Shown: positions 19,425-28,279 of the stretch, piece by piece | Layout: each line of letters opens with the position of its first letter | How positions within the stretch are numbered: position 1 is the first letter of the stretch | Assembly: GCA_040220455.1 (NCBI GenBank) | Contig: JAVJUS010000130.1 | Location: 1-64,000 of the forward strand | Length of the DNA stretch: 64,000 nucleotides | Origin: JAVJUS01 sp040220455 | Lineage (GTDB): Bacteria; Pseudomonadota; Alphaproteobacteria; DSM-16000; Inquilinaceae | Direction: 5' to 3' | Translations under genes and position numbers: made by a program | Notes under the pieces: generated by a model | Database searches by the model: none | Told to the model about the DNA's origin: nothing | Seen by the model: the letters and a program-made list of their open reading frames with translations, nothing else

Positions 19425-19719
19425 GGCCCGGGCGCCCGTTGTCGTGGCTGCGGAACGCCCCGGACGGGGCGCCGTCGGTTCATTTTCGCTGTATAGTCGA
19501 TCCGCGCCCGGGCTTTAAGACGTTTCCTCGCCATGGCGTCTCCTCCCCTCCGCCGACGTCCCTCCGCCACGCCCGAGCCCGGCCGCTGGACACGGCGGAA
19601 TAGGCATTCTAGCATAGTGTAAGAAGAAACGATCGGTCCGTGAACAGCCGGGATCGATCCGCCGCCGGGCCGGCGGACGGGTCCTCGTGGCGACGCGGCC
19701 GGCGACAGGGAGGACAGGG
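19425..19719. promoter_or_regulatory. Divergent rpiR/aldolase promoter region
   Basis: 295 bp without a supported gene. It includes GAAT-N4-ATTC (19598-19609), a perfect small dyad about 110 bp before the aldolase start, and TATAGT at 19492 as a possible -10-like element. Assignment of promoters is tentative. Confidence 0.35.
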
Positions 19720-20514
19720 ATGCGCGAGAACCGGCTCAGGCACCTGTGGCGCGAAGACAGGGCCGCGGTCAACGGGTGGCTGGCGATCCCGAGCGCCTTC
19801 TCGGCCGAGACCATGGCCCATCAGGGGTGGGATTCCCTGACGATCGACCTGCAGCACGGCGTGGTCGACTACCAGACCGCGGTGACCATGCTGGCCGCGA
19901 TCTCGACCACCGACACGGTGCCGCTGGTGCGCGTGCCCTGGCTCGATCCGGGCATCATCATGAAGATGCTCGACGCCGGCAGCTACGGCGTCATCTGCCC
20001 GATGGTCAACTCGCCGGAGGACGCGGCGACGCTGGTCGGCGCCTGCCGCTACCCGCCGAAGGGCCAGCGCAGCTTCGGTCCGATCCGCGCCCTGCTCTAC
20101 GCCGGTCCGGACTATCCCAAGCACGCCAACGACACGGTCGCCGCCTTCGCGATGATCGAGACCAAGCGCGCGCTCGACGCTCTCGACGAGATTTTGTCGG
20201 TGCCCGGGCTCGACGCGATCTATGTCGGCCCCGCCGACCTGTCCCTGGCGCTGGGCTGCACGCCGACCTTCGACCAGGAGGAAAAGCCCGTCGTCGCCGC
20301 GATCGAGCGGATCGCCGAGGCCGCGGCCCGACACGGCGTCGTCGCCGGCATCCACAACGGCTCCCCGGCCTATGCCAAGCGCATGATCGAGCTCGGCTTC
20401 CGCTTCGTCACCATCGGCTCCGACGCCCGCATGATGGCGGCCGGCGCCAAGCAGACCGTCGCCGCGATGCGCGAGGCCCCGGTCGCCGGCGACGCGGCCG
20501 GCGGCACCTACTGA
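19720..20514 (+). CDS. HpcH/HpaI-family aldolase
   Basis: 264 residues. A class II metal-dependent aldolase that splits 2-keto-3-deoxy sugar acids or similar compounds to pyruvate plus an aldehyde. The base His46 is in IDLQHGVVDY, the metal site in MIETKRALDALDEI and YVGPADLSLALG, and the C-terminus has FVTIGSDARMMA. The ATG at 19720 follows AGGGAGG; in-frame codons from 19687 are not needed. It heads a plus-strand series of eight genes ending at 27198 or 27656, so it likely performs the cleavage step of a sugar-acid or polyol pathway fed by the importer downstream. Confidence 0.9.
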   Translation: MRENRLRHLWREDRAAVNGWLAIPSAFSAETMAHQGWDSLTIDLQHGVVDYQTAVTMLAAISTTDTVPLVRVPWLDPGIIMKMLDAGSYGVICPMVNSPEDAATLVGACRYPPKGQRSFGPIRALLYAGPDYPKHANDTVAAFAMIETKRALDALDEILSVPGLDAIYVGPADLSLALGCTPTFDQEEKPVVAAIERIAEAAARHGVVAGIHNGSPAYAKRMIELGFRFVTIGSDARMMAAGAKQTVAAMREAPVAGDAAGGTY

Positions 20515-20585
20515 TCCGGGCGGGCCGAGGCCGCTCGACGCCGGCGGCCCGCCCCGCTCACCTCCCACCCGAAAGATCCGCCGCC

Positions 20586-21557
20586 ATGCCCCATGTCCTG
20601 GTCGCCGGCGCCCTGCATCCCGAAGGCATGGCCCTGCTCGAGGCCCGCGAGGGGCTGACGGTCGAGGTCGTCGAGCAGGCGACCCCAGAGGATCTCCGCG
20701 CCCGGCTGCCCGAGGCCGACGCGCTGGCCATCCGCACGGTCACCCTGCCGGAGGAGGCGGTCGCCGCCGCGTCCCGGCTCAAGGTCGTGGCGCGCCACGG
20801 CGTGGGCTACGACAACATTCCGGTGCCGGCCCTGACCGCGCGCGGCATCCCGCTCGCCCTCGTCGGCGCGGTCAACGCGCTGGCGGTCGCCGAGCACACG
20901 CTGTTCCTCATGCTCGCCTGCGCCAAGCGCTGCGTCGCCCACGACCACGCCGTGCGCGCCGGCGACTGGTGGCTGCGCAACCGCTTCGAGGGCACCGAGC
21001 TCGCCGGCAAGACGCTGCTGCTCCTGGGCTTCGGGCGGATCGGACGGGAGGTGGCGGCCCGCGCGGCGGTGTTCGGCCTGACCGTGACAGCCTACGATCC
21101 GGTGGTGCCGGCAGAGACGGTGGCCGCGGCCGGCGTCGCGCCGCTGGCGGACTGGCGCGCCGCCCTGCCGGAAGCCGATTTCGTCAGCCTGCACCTGCCG
21201 CTGAGCGACGAGACGCGGAACCTGTTCGACGCGGCGACGCTCGCGGCCATGAAACCCTCCGCGATCCTGATCAACACCGCGCGCGGCGGGCTGGTCGACG
21301 AGGCGGCGCTGGCCGAGGCGGTGACGGCCGGTCGGCTCGCCGGTGCCGGCATCGACGTCTTTGTCGAGGAGCCGCCCGAGCCCGACAACCCGCTGATGGC
21401 TGTCGAGCGGGTCATCCTGTCGCCCCACACGGCCGGGCTGACCCTCGAATGCGCGATCCGGATGGGCACCGTGACGGCGCGCAACGTGCTCGACGGGCTC
21501 GACGGCACGCTCGACCGGTCGCTGGTGGTCAACCGCGAAGTGCTGGACGCCGGCTGA
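20586..21557 (+). CDS. D-isomer-specific 2-hydroxyacid dehydrogenase (SerA-like)
   Basis: 323 residues. The substrate domain (1-100 and 285-323) encloses a Rossmann domain with GFGRIG, then NTARGGLVDE, and the catalytic Arg, Glu and His in ARGG, EEPPEPDN and SPHTAGLT. Oxidises or reduces a 2-hydroxy acid/2-oxo acid pair with NAD(P). There is no ACT domain, so it is not a full-length biosynthetic phosphoglycerate dehydrogenase. It is the second gene after the aldolase (71-bp gap), which suggests that it reduces or oxidises a pathway intermediate. The ATG at 20586 begins the conserved part; the ribosome site is weak. Confidence 0.9.
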   Translation: MPHVLVAGALHPEGMALLEAREGLTVEVVEQATPEDLRARLPEADALAIRTVTLPEEAVAAASRLKVVARHGVGYDNIPVPALTARGIPLALVGAVNALAVAEHTLFLMLACAKRCVAHDHAVRAGDWWLRNRFEGTELAGKTLLLLGFGRIGREVAARAAVFGLTVTAYDPVVPAETVAAAGVAPLADWRAALPEADFVSLHLPLSDETRNLFDAATLAAMKPSAILINTARGGLVDEAALAEAVTAGRLAGAGIDVFVEEPPEPDNPLMAVERVILSPHTAGLTLECAIRMGTVTARNVLDGLDGTLDRSLVVNREVLDAG

Positions 21558-21639
21558 CGGCGCACGGCGGAAGGGTAAGAAACGGGCCGACCGGCGGGTG
21601 GTCCGCGCGGCCCCGAAAGGGTACGGGAGTAGGCGCGCA

Positions 21640-22821
21640 ATGGCTTCGAGGCACAAGACCGGGGAGGACACCACCGGGGCGGATACGGCCGGCGCGGGCG
21701 ATATCGGCATCGGCCTGATCGGCAGCGGCTTCATGGGGCGCAGCCACGCCCTGGCGCTCGCCACCGCGCCGCGCCTGTTCGACCTGCCGCGCAAGCCGCG
21801 CCTGGAGCTGATGGGCGACATCGACCAGGCGACGGCCGACGACGCCGCGCGGCGCTTCGGCTTCGCCCGGGCGACCGGCGACTGGCAGGCGCTGATCGCC
21901 GACCCGGCGGTCGAGCTGGTCGACATCACCGCGCCCAATGTCTGGCACAAGCCCATGGCGCTGGCCGCCATCGCCGCCGGCAAGCCGGTCTGGTGCGAGA
22001 AGCCGCTCGCCCCCGACGCCGCCCAGGCCAAGGAGATGGCCGACGCCGCCGAGGCCGCCGGCATCCCGACGGCGGTCGGATTCAACTACCTCAAGAATCC
22101 GATCCTGGCGCTGGCCCGCGAGATCATCGAGAGCGGCGAGATCGGCGAGATCGTCGGCTTCAACGGCATCCATGCCGAGGACTACATGACCGACCCCTCG
22201 GCGCCCTGGACCTGGCGGCTCGACCCGGCCGGCGGCGCCGGCGTCGTGGCCGACCTGGGCAGCCACATCATCTCGATCGCCCGCTTCCTGCTGGGCGACA
22301 TCGAGGAAGTGTCGGGCCAGCTCCACACGGTCGTCGCCGAACGCCCGGTCGCCCCCGGAGCCCGGGAGACGCGCAAGGTGGAGGCCGACGACCAGGCCAG
22401 GGCGCTGGTGCGCTTCGCCGGCGGCGCGACGGGGACGATCCAGGCGAGCTGGGTCGCCACCGGCCGCAAGATGCAGCTCGCCGCCGAGATCACCGGCACC
22501 AGGGGCACCCTCGCCTTCAACCAGGAGAGACTGAACGAGCTCGAGCTCTACACGACCGGCCAGCCGAACGGCCGGGAGGGCTTCAAGACCATCCTGGCGG
22601 GCCCCGAGCACGACCCCTACGGCGCGTTCTGCCCGGCGCCCGGCCATCAGCTCGGATTCAACGACCTCAAGACGATCGAGGCGCGCGACGTCCTGCTCGG
22701 CCTCGCCGGCCCGAAGGCCGCCTGGCCCGATTTCCGGGAAGGCTGGGCCGTCCAGCGGGTCGTCGACGCGATCCTGCGCTCCCATGCCGACCGGGCCTGG
22801 GTGCGCGTGGCGGATATCTGA
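21640..22821 (+). CDS. Gfo/Idh/MocA-family oxidoreductase (first of two)
   Basis: 393 residues with about 20 polar residues before the Rossmann motif GLIGSGFMGRSHA. The family lysine is in CEKPLAPD, and the active-site region reads GAGVVADLGSHIISIARFLLG. Oxidises a sugar, inositol or deoxy-sugar hydroxyl with NAD(P). The ATG at 21640 has GGGAG upstream. Together with the next gene, a second member of the family, it implies two distinct redox steps, or an oxidation at one carbon and re-reduction of a keto intermediate. Substrate unknown. Confidence 0.9.
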   Translation: MASRHKTGEDTTGADTAGAGDIGIGLIGSGFMGRSHALALATAPRLFDLPRKPRLELMGDIDQATADDAARRFGFARATGDWQALIADPAVELVDITAPNVWHKPMALAAIAAGKPVWCEKPLAPDAAQAKEMADAAEAAGIPTAVGFNYLKNPILALAREIIESGEIGEIVGFNGIHAEDYMTDPSAPWTWRLDPAGGAGVVADLGSHIISIARFLLGDIEEVSGQLHTVVAERPVAPGARETRKVEADDQARALVRFAGGATGTIQASWVATGRKMQLAAEITGTRGTLAFNQERLNELELYTTGQPNGREGFKTILAGPEHDPYGAFCPAPGHQLGFNDLKTIEARDVLLGLAGPKAAWPDFREGWAVQRVVDAILRSHADRAWVRVADI

Positions 22822-22851
22822 TCGGGCGCCCGCGGCGCCGTCCGGCCGGCC

Positions 22852-22914
22852 GGGGACGACGAGGGCCGAGGACGACGAGGGCCGAGGACGACAGGGGCCG
22901 AGGACGACAAGGGG
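22852..22914. repeat. Tandem repeat, about four units of a 15-16-bp GGGCCGAGGACGACGA motif
   Basis: Between two genes of one operon lies an array of near-identical units: GGGGACGACGA, GGGCCGAGGACGACGA, GGGCCGAGGACGACA and GGGGCCGAGGACGACA, ending in a run of G just before the next ribosome site. The unit count could vary by slippage and so alter spacing in the transcript. Confidence 0.8.
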
Positions 22915-22927
22915 GGGGAAGATCGAC

Positions 22928-24124
22928 ATGACCAAGGGACTGGGCGAGAACCCGACCGTCACCGGCCTCGGCCGGCGGCTGCGGCTGGGCGTGGTCGGCG
23001 GCGGGCCGGGATCCTTCATCGGGCCGGTGCACCGCACCGCCGCGCGCCTGGACGACCGCTACGAGGTCGTCGCATCGGTCCTGTCGTCGAAGCCGGAAAA
23101 GTCGGTCGAAGCGGGCCGCGCGCTGGGCATCCCGGCCGACCGGGCCTATGGCGACCTGGACGCCCTGTTCGAGGGCGAGGCGGCGCGCGAGGACCGCATC
23201 GACGTGCTGGCGATCATGACGCCCAACAGCGAGCATCACCCGGCCGCGGTGCGCGCGCTCGACCTCGGGCTCGACGTGATCTGCGACAAGCCGCTGACGA
23301 CGACGCTCGACGACGCGGTCGACCTGGTGCGCCGGGTCCGGGCGACCGATCGGGTCTTCTGCACCACCTACAACTACACGGGCTATCCGATGGTCCGCCA
23401 GGCCCGCGCCATGGTGGCCGCCGGCCGGCTGGGCCCGATCCGGATGATCCAGGCCTGCTATATCCAGCCGCATCTGGCCCGCCTGACGCCGATGGAGCGT
23501 GACGGCGGCGACTACTGGCGCATGGATCCGGCCAGGGTCGGGGCCTCGATGGTGCTGGGCGATATCGGCAGCCACGCCCTGCACATGACCGCCTTCGTCG
23601 CCGGCACCGAGGCCGAGCGGGTCGGCGCCGAGATCACGACGGTCGTGCCCGGCCGCAATGTCGACGATTGCGCCATGGCGATGCTGCGCTACGAGAACGG
23701 CGCGCGCGGCGTGTTCTGGGTGACCAACGCCGCGGCCGGCTCCGAGCACGGCCTCTATTTCCGCATTTTCGGGGAGAAGGGCGGGCTCGAATGGGCGCAG
23801 GAGACCCCGAACTACCTGCGCTGGATGCCGATCGACGAGCCGGTCCAGATCCTGGCGCGCGACGGCGCCGGGCTCGGTCCCGAGGCCAAGCGCGCCACCC
23901 GGGTCGAGTTCGGCCATCCGGAGGGCTATCAGGAAGGCTTCGCCAACCTCTACACCGACGTCGCCGACGCCATCGTCGCGCGGGAGACGGGTCGGCAGCC
24001 CGATCCGCTGGTGCTCGATTTTCCGACGGTAGAGGACGGCGCGCGCGGCATCGCCTTCATCGAGGCGGCGAAGAAATCGGCCGCCGCCGACGGCGCGTGG
24101 ACCGACTGCCGGCTGGTGGTCTGA
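22928..24124 (+). CDS. Gfo/Idh/MocA-family oxidoreductase (second of two)
   Basis: 398 residues. N-terminal GVVGGGPGSFIGPVHRTAA is a glycine-rich Rossmann loop typical of a sub-group of putative sugar dehydrogenases; the catalytic lysine lies in CDKPLTTT (Asp in place of the common Glu). The substrate domain contains YWRMDPARVGASMVLGDIGS and HALHM. The ATG at 22928 follows the G-rich end of the tandem repeat, which acts as its ribosome site. The open frame extends upstream through the repeats to 22784, but that part has no family similarity. Substrate unknown; context points to the sugar or polyol imported by the ABC system that follows. Confidence 0.9.
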   Translation: MTKGLGENPTVTGLGRRLRLGVVGGGPGSFIGPVHRTAARLDDRYEVVASVLSSKPEKSVEAGRALGIPADRAYGDLDALFEGEAAREDRIDVLAIMTPNSEHHPAAVRALDLGLDVICDKPLTTTLDDAVDLVRRVRATDRVFCTTYNYTGYPMVRQARAMVAAGRLGPIRMIQACYIQPHLARLTPMERDGGDYWRMDPARVGASMVLGDIGSHALHMTAFVAGTEAERVGAEITTVVPGRNVDDCAMAMLRYENGARGVFWVTNAAAGSEHGLYFRIFGEKGGLEWAQETPNYLRWMPIDEPVQILARDGAGLGPEAKRATRVEFGHPEGYQEGFANLYTDVADAIVARETGRQPDPLVLDFPTVEDGARGIAFIEAAKKSAAADGAWTDCRLVV

Positions 24125-24206
24125 AGCGCCGCCCGGGACCGCCCGAGCGTTTCACCGGGCCGCGTCATGGACGGAGTCTACGTGTGTTCTGTTCCGACAA
24201 GAAACA

Positions 24207-24253
24207 GAACGTACGTTGCCGAAAACGCTTTTCTCCGGCGCGGCAGAACGTTA
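24207..24253. promoter_or_regulatory. Regulatory cluster before the sugar ABC operon
   Basis: Three dyads in 47 bp of the 230-bp gap: AACGTACGTT (24208-24217), GAAAACGCTTTTC (24221-24233), which looks like a LacI-family operator with a central CG, and GAACGTTA (24246-24253), one base from the GAACGTTC found before iolD and iolG. This suggests a separate promoter for the importer under double control. Confidence 0.45.
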
Positions 24254-24354
24254 GACTTCAAAGAATAACGACGGCAAGGGAAAACCCGCCGTCGTCACGC
24301 GGAACGGCCGGGCGCCAAGACCTGAAAAGGGCCGACCGCGACAGGGAGGGACAA

Positions 24355-25095
<741 letters not shown>

Positions 25096-25126
25096 CCGGC
25101 CGTCGGCGTATCAGCGGGATGCGGAC

Positions 25127-26122
25127 ATGAGCAACGTCGACGTCTCCGAGGTCACCCGCCAGCGCGAGATGGGACCCCTCGCCTCGGCTCTGAACACGCA
25201 GCCGTTCTGGGTGCTGCTGGCCATCCTGATCATCTCGGTCGTCATGTCGTTCCTGACCGAGACCTTCATGTCCGAGAACAACCTGTTCAACATGACGCGG
25301 AACTTCGCGTTCATGGGGATCATCGCGCTCGGCATGACGGCGGTGATCATCACCGCGGGCATCGACCTGTCGGTCGGCTCGGTCATGGGGCTGTCGGGCG
25401 TGGTCCTCGGGCTGGTCCTGGAGGGCGGCAATCCCGTCTGGTTCGGCTTGATCGCCTGCCTGCTCACGGCGATGGCGACCGGCTTCGTCAACGGGGTGCT
25501 GATCGCGTACCTGAACCTGTCGCCCTTCGTCGTCACGCTGGGCATGCTGTCGATCGCGCGATCACTGGCGCTCGTCGTCTCGAACAACAAGATGGTCTAC
25601 CAGTTCGGCCCGCAGGAGGACCTGTTCCTGAGGATCGGCGGCGGCACGGTGCTCGGCATCGCCAATCCGGTCTGGGTGCTGATCATCATGACGGTGATCT
25701 TCTCGTTCCTGCTGCGCATGACGACCTGGGGGCGCTACGTCTACGCCATCGGCGGCAACGAGCAGGCGGCCCGGCTGACCGGCGTCCCGGTCGAGCGGAT
25801 CAAGGTCTCGGTCTACATGCTGTGCAGCGTCACGGCGGGCATCTCGGCCTTCCTGATGGTCGGCTGGCTCGGCTCCGTTACCAACGCGCTCGGCATCACC
25901 TACGAGTTGCGCGTCATCGCCGCGACGGTCATCGGCGGCGCCAACCTGATGGGCGGCCAGGGCTTCGCGCTGGGCGCGCCGATCGGTGCCGCGCTGGTCG
26001 AGGTGATCCGCAACAGCCTGCTGCTCGCCGGCGTCGATCCCTACTGGCAGGGCACCTTCGTCGGCGCGTTCATCATTCTCGCGGTCCTTCTCGAAAAGGT
26101 CCGCGGAAAACGGGGCGGCTGA
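25127..26122 (+). CDS. Sugar ABC transporter permease (RbsC/FrcC family)
   Basis: 331 residues with about 9-10 membrane segments. The family stretch TAGIDLSVGSVMGLSG lies after TM2-3, and GRYVYAIGGNEQAARLTG and VIGGANLMGGQG mark the cytoplasmic loop that meets the ATPase. It forms the inner-membrane channel, as a homodimer, of a CUT2-class monosaccharide or polyol importer. It starts 31 bp after the ATPase gene and is followed 80 bp later by the binding protein. Confidence 0.95.
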   Translation: MSNVDVSEVTRQREMGPLASALNTQPFWVLLAILIISVVMSFLTETFMSENNLFNMTRNFAFMGIIALGMTAVIITAGIDLSVGSVMGLSGVVLGLVLEGGNPVWFGLIACLLTAMATGFVNGVLIAYLNLSPFVVTLGMLSIARSLALVVSNNKMVYQFGPQEDLFLRIGGGTVLGIANPVWVLIIMTVIFSFLLRMTTWGRYVYAIGGNEQAARLTGVPVERIKVSVYMLCSVTAGISAFLMVGWLGSVTNALGITYELRVIAATVIGGANLMGGQGFALGAPIGAALVEVIRNSLLLAGVDPYWQGTFVGAFIILAVLLEKVRGKRGG

Positions 26123-26202
26123 CCGGGCCCGCCGAACACGGTCCGGCCCGCCCGACAACAAGGCTCCGCCGCCCGCGCGGCGGCGCGAACGGGAGGAAGA
26201 CG

Positions 26203-27198
26203 ATGAAGCGTATCGTACTCGCGACCACGGTCGCCGTGTTCGGCCTCACCGCCGGCGCGGCCACCGCCCAGGACACGATGACCTTCGCGCTCGTGCCCAA
26301 GGCCATGAACAACCCGTTCTTCGACCTGGCCCGCGACGGCTGCATGGAGGCGCAGTCCGAGCTCGAGGGGGTCGAGTGCCTCTATATCGGGCCGGGCGAG
26401 CATACCGAGCAGGAGCAGATCCAGATCGTCCAGGATTTGATCAGCCGCGGCGTCGACGGCATCGCGGTGGCCCCGTCCAACGCGCCGGCCATGGCACGTG
26501 CGCTGCAGGGCGCGCGCGACGCCGGAATCCCGGTCATCACCTGGGACTCCGACCTGCTGGCCGAGGACAGCGCCCTGCGCGCGTCCTATGTCGGCACGAA
26601 GAACTACGACATCGGCGTCAACCTCGCCGAGTTGCTGATGGAGTACAAGCCCGACGGCGGTTCGATCTGCATCCAGTCGGGCGGCGCCGCGGCGGCCAAC
26701 CACAACGAGCGCATGCAGGGCATCCGCGACACGCTGTCCGGCGAGGCGAGCGACGAGCCGCCGGGCGTGCGTCTGGAGGACACCAACGGCTGGACCGAGG
26801 TCGACGGCTGCCCGCTCTACACCAATGACGACTTCCCGCTGGCGGTCCAGCAGATGGCCGACATCTTCGCGAAGTTCCCGGACCTCGACGCCTTCGTGCC
26901 GACCGGCGGCTTCCCGCAGTTCGTCGACAACGCCTACCGCCAGGTCGCCGAGGCCAACCAGGACCGCATCTCGCCCGACGGCACGGTCGTGGTGGTCGCC
27001 GACACTCTGCCGATGCAGATGGAGCAGCTCTCCGACGGGCTGAGCCTCGGTCAGGTCGGCCAGCGGCCCTACGAGATGGGCTACCGGGCGATGTTCATCC
27101 TCCAGGACCTGGTTGCCGGCAACGAGGTCGAGGACCCGATCTACACCGGCCTCGACGTCTGCACGCCGGACAACGCCGACACCTGCCTCGAGCAGTAA
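26203..27198 (+). CDS. Sugar ABC transporter periplasmic binding protein
   Basis: 331 residues. A Sec signal peptide (MKRIVLATTVAVFGLTAG, cut after ATAQ near residue 22) is followed by a periplasmic-binding-protein-like I fold of ribose/fructose type: VPKAMNNPFFDLARDGC, DGIAVAPSNAPAMARAL, PVITWDSD, YVGTKNYDIGVNLAE and RPYEMGYRAM. Unusual Cys residues (six in the mature part, in Cys-rich pairs such as EGVECLYIG and DVCTPDNADTC) may form disulfides. The ATG at 26203 follows GGGAGGAAGA. It delivers the substrate of the aldolase/oxidoreductase pathway, by inference. Confidence 0.94.
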   Translation: MKRIVLATTVAVFGLTAGAATAQDTMTFALVPKAMNNPFFDLARDGCMEAQSELEGVECLYIGPGEHTEQEQIQIVQDLISRGVDGIAVAPSNAPAMARALQGARDAGIPVITWDSDLLAEDSALRASYVGTKNYDIGVNLAELLMEYKPDGGSICIQSGGAAAANHNERMQGIRDTLSGEASDEPPGVRLEDTNGWTEVDGCPLYTNDDFPLAVQQMADIFAKFPDLDAFVPTGGFPQFVDNAYRQVAEANQDRISPDGTVVVVADTLPMQMEQLSDGLSLGQVGQRPYEMGYRAMFILQDLVAGNEVEDPIYTGLDVCTPDNADTCLEQ

Positions 27199-27253
27199 TG
27201 CCGGTCATCTGGTCGAACGCGATACGGCCCTGACGTAGAAGGCCGACTCCAGC

Positions 27254-27285
27254 GCGGTCCCGTCCCCGACCGGGGGCGGGGCCGC
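27254..27285 (+). terminator. GC-rich hairpin after the ABC operon
   Basis: A 13-bp stem (GCGGTCCCGTCCCC against GGGGCGGGGCCGC, with one bulged T and one G-T pair) and a 5-nt loop, followed only by CCTTT. Probably a transcription end for the importer operon, although the weak T-run makes intrinsic termination uncertain. If it is efficient, the small gene at 27357 has its own promoter. Confidence 0.45.
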
Positions 27286-27356
27286 CTTTCCCGCGCCGCC
27301 CCGCGCGAGGCGAGCGGCGCCGGCCCCGGGCGACGGGGTCCAGCGGGAGGCCCGCG

Positions 27357-27656
27357 ATGTTCATCCGCGTGCTGCATCTGGAAATGAAGCCCGAGCGCTG
27401 GGAGGAAGCCCTGGCGCGGTTCCGCTCGACCACCTTCCCCGACCTGGAGCGCCAACCCGGCTTTATGCGCGTCATCCTGGGCGCCGAGCCGGAGACCGGC
27501 CGCGCCGCGCTGATCACCATGTGGCAGTCGCCGGAGCACGCCCGCACCTATCTGGAAAGCGGCAACGCCGACCGGCTGCTCCACGAGTACGACGAGATGT
27601 ACGCCCGGCCGCCGCAGATCGAGGAGTATCCGGTCCTCTTCGACCGCGAGTTCTGA
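27357..27656 (+). CDS. Small ABM-like (antibiotic biosynthesis monooxygenase fold) protein
   Basis: 99 residues with the ferredoxin-like pattern of ABM-domain proteins: an initial strand FIRVLHLEMKP, helix ERWEEALARFR, strand GFMRVILGAEPET, strand AALITMWQSPEHA and a helix. Members act as cofactor-free monooxygenases, haem-degrading enzymes or small-molecule binding dimers. The ATG follows GGGAGG by 7 nt. It comes 158 bp after the binding-protein gene on the same strand, so it may be part of the same metabolic locus. Catalytic function cannot be told from sequence. Confidence 0.75.
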   Translation: MFIRVLHLEMKPERWEEALARFRSTTFPDLERQPGFMRVILGAEPETGRAALITMWQSPEHARTYLESGNADRLLHEYDEMYARPPQIEEYPVLFDREF

Positions 27657-27839
27657 CGCCCGGCCCGACCGCTCCCCGCCGCCTCGCTCCATGGCGAGGA
27701 GTTATGCGCCGAGACATCCTTTCGCATGCGAAGCCATGCATCCATTGCAATGCTGCACCGCACACGCATGCGGCTGTAAATCACCGGGTTCGTGAATAGG
27801 TTAGCCCTGTACTGCAATGCAGCAAGCAGGAGCTATCCC

Positions 27840-28076
27840 ATGTTTCGCACTCTCTTCGGCCTTCTGCAGCCGGGTGCCGGCCGCAACGGCGCTTACGAGG
27901 ACGCGATCGCCGAGCTGAGCGCCTACTCCGACCGCGAGCTCGCCGATCTCGGCATCACCCGCGGCCAGATCCGCGACGCGGTCTATCACGGCCGCGCCGG
28001 CATCGACACGCCCGCCGTCGGCACTCCGGCGAACCAGGACGATCGTCCGGCCGCGCGCGTCGTCCGCGCCGCCTGA
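27840..28076 (+). CDS. DUF1127-domain small protein
   Basis: 78 residues. The core AYSDRELADLGITRGQIRDAV is the DUF1127 (YjiS-like) motif: an Arg-containing helix-turn-helix-like segment found in many short alphaproteobacterial proteins, some implicated in RNA metabolism and phosphate or carbon responses. The ATG at 27840 has GCAGGAG upstream; a longer frame from 27792 has none. The C-terminal third is Ala/Pro/Arg-rich and probably unstructured. It stands alone, before a repeat-filled gap. Confidence 0.88.
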   Translation: MFRTLFGLLQPGAGRNGAYEDAIAELSAYSDRELADLGITRGQIRDAVYHGRAGIDTPAVGTPANQDDRPAARVVRAA

Positions 28077-28100
28077 TCGGGCATCGGCGCCGGAACCACA

Positions 28101-28261
28101 CGCGTCGGGCTCGCTGCGCTCGGCCGACCGACCGCTCCCCCGTAGGTCGGGTGAGCCGAAGGCGAACCCGACATGTCCGCGACGGGCCACGCGCGTCGGG
28201 CCCGCTGCGCTCGGCCGACCGACCGCTCCCCCGTAGGTCGGCAGAGCGCCAGCAATGCCGA
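28101..28261. repeat. Duplicated family B repeat block
   Basis: A 50-bp sequence (28101-28150) is repeated at 28192-28241 with one mismatch. Each copy holds an inverted element pair, GGGCTCGCTGCGCTCGGCC facing GTAGGTCGG. The whole block separates convergent genes and may end both transcripts. Confidence 0.85.
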
Positions 28262-28279
28262 CACATCGACGCCGCTCGG

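Noticed and set aside
19746..21557. 603-codon frame joined to the 2-hydroxyacid dehydrogenase
   Set aside because: The first 280 codons are a shadow of the aldolase gene. The dehydrogenase proper starts at the ATG at 20586.
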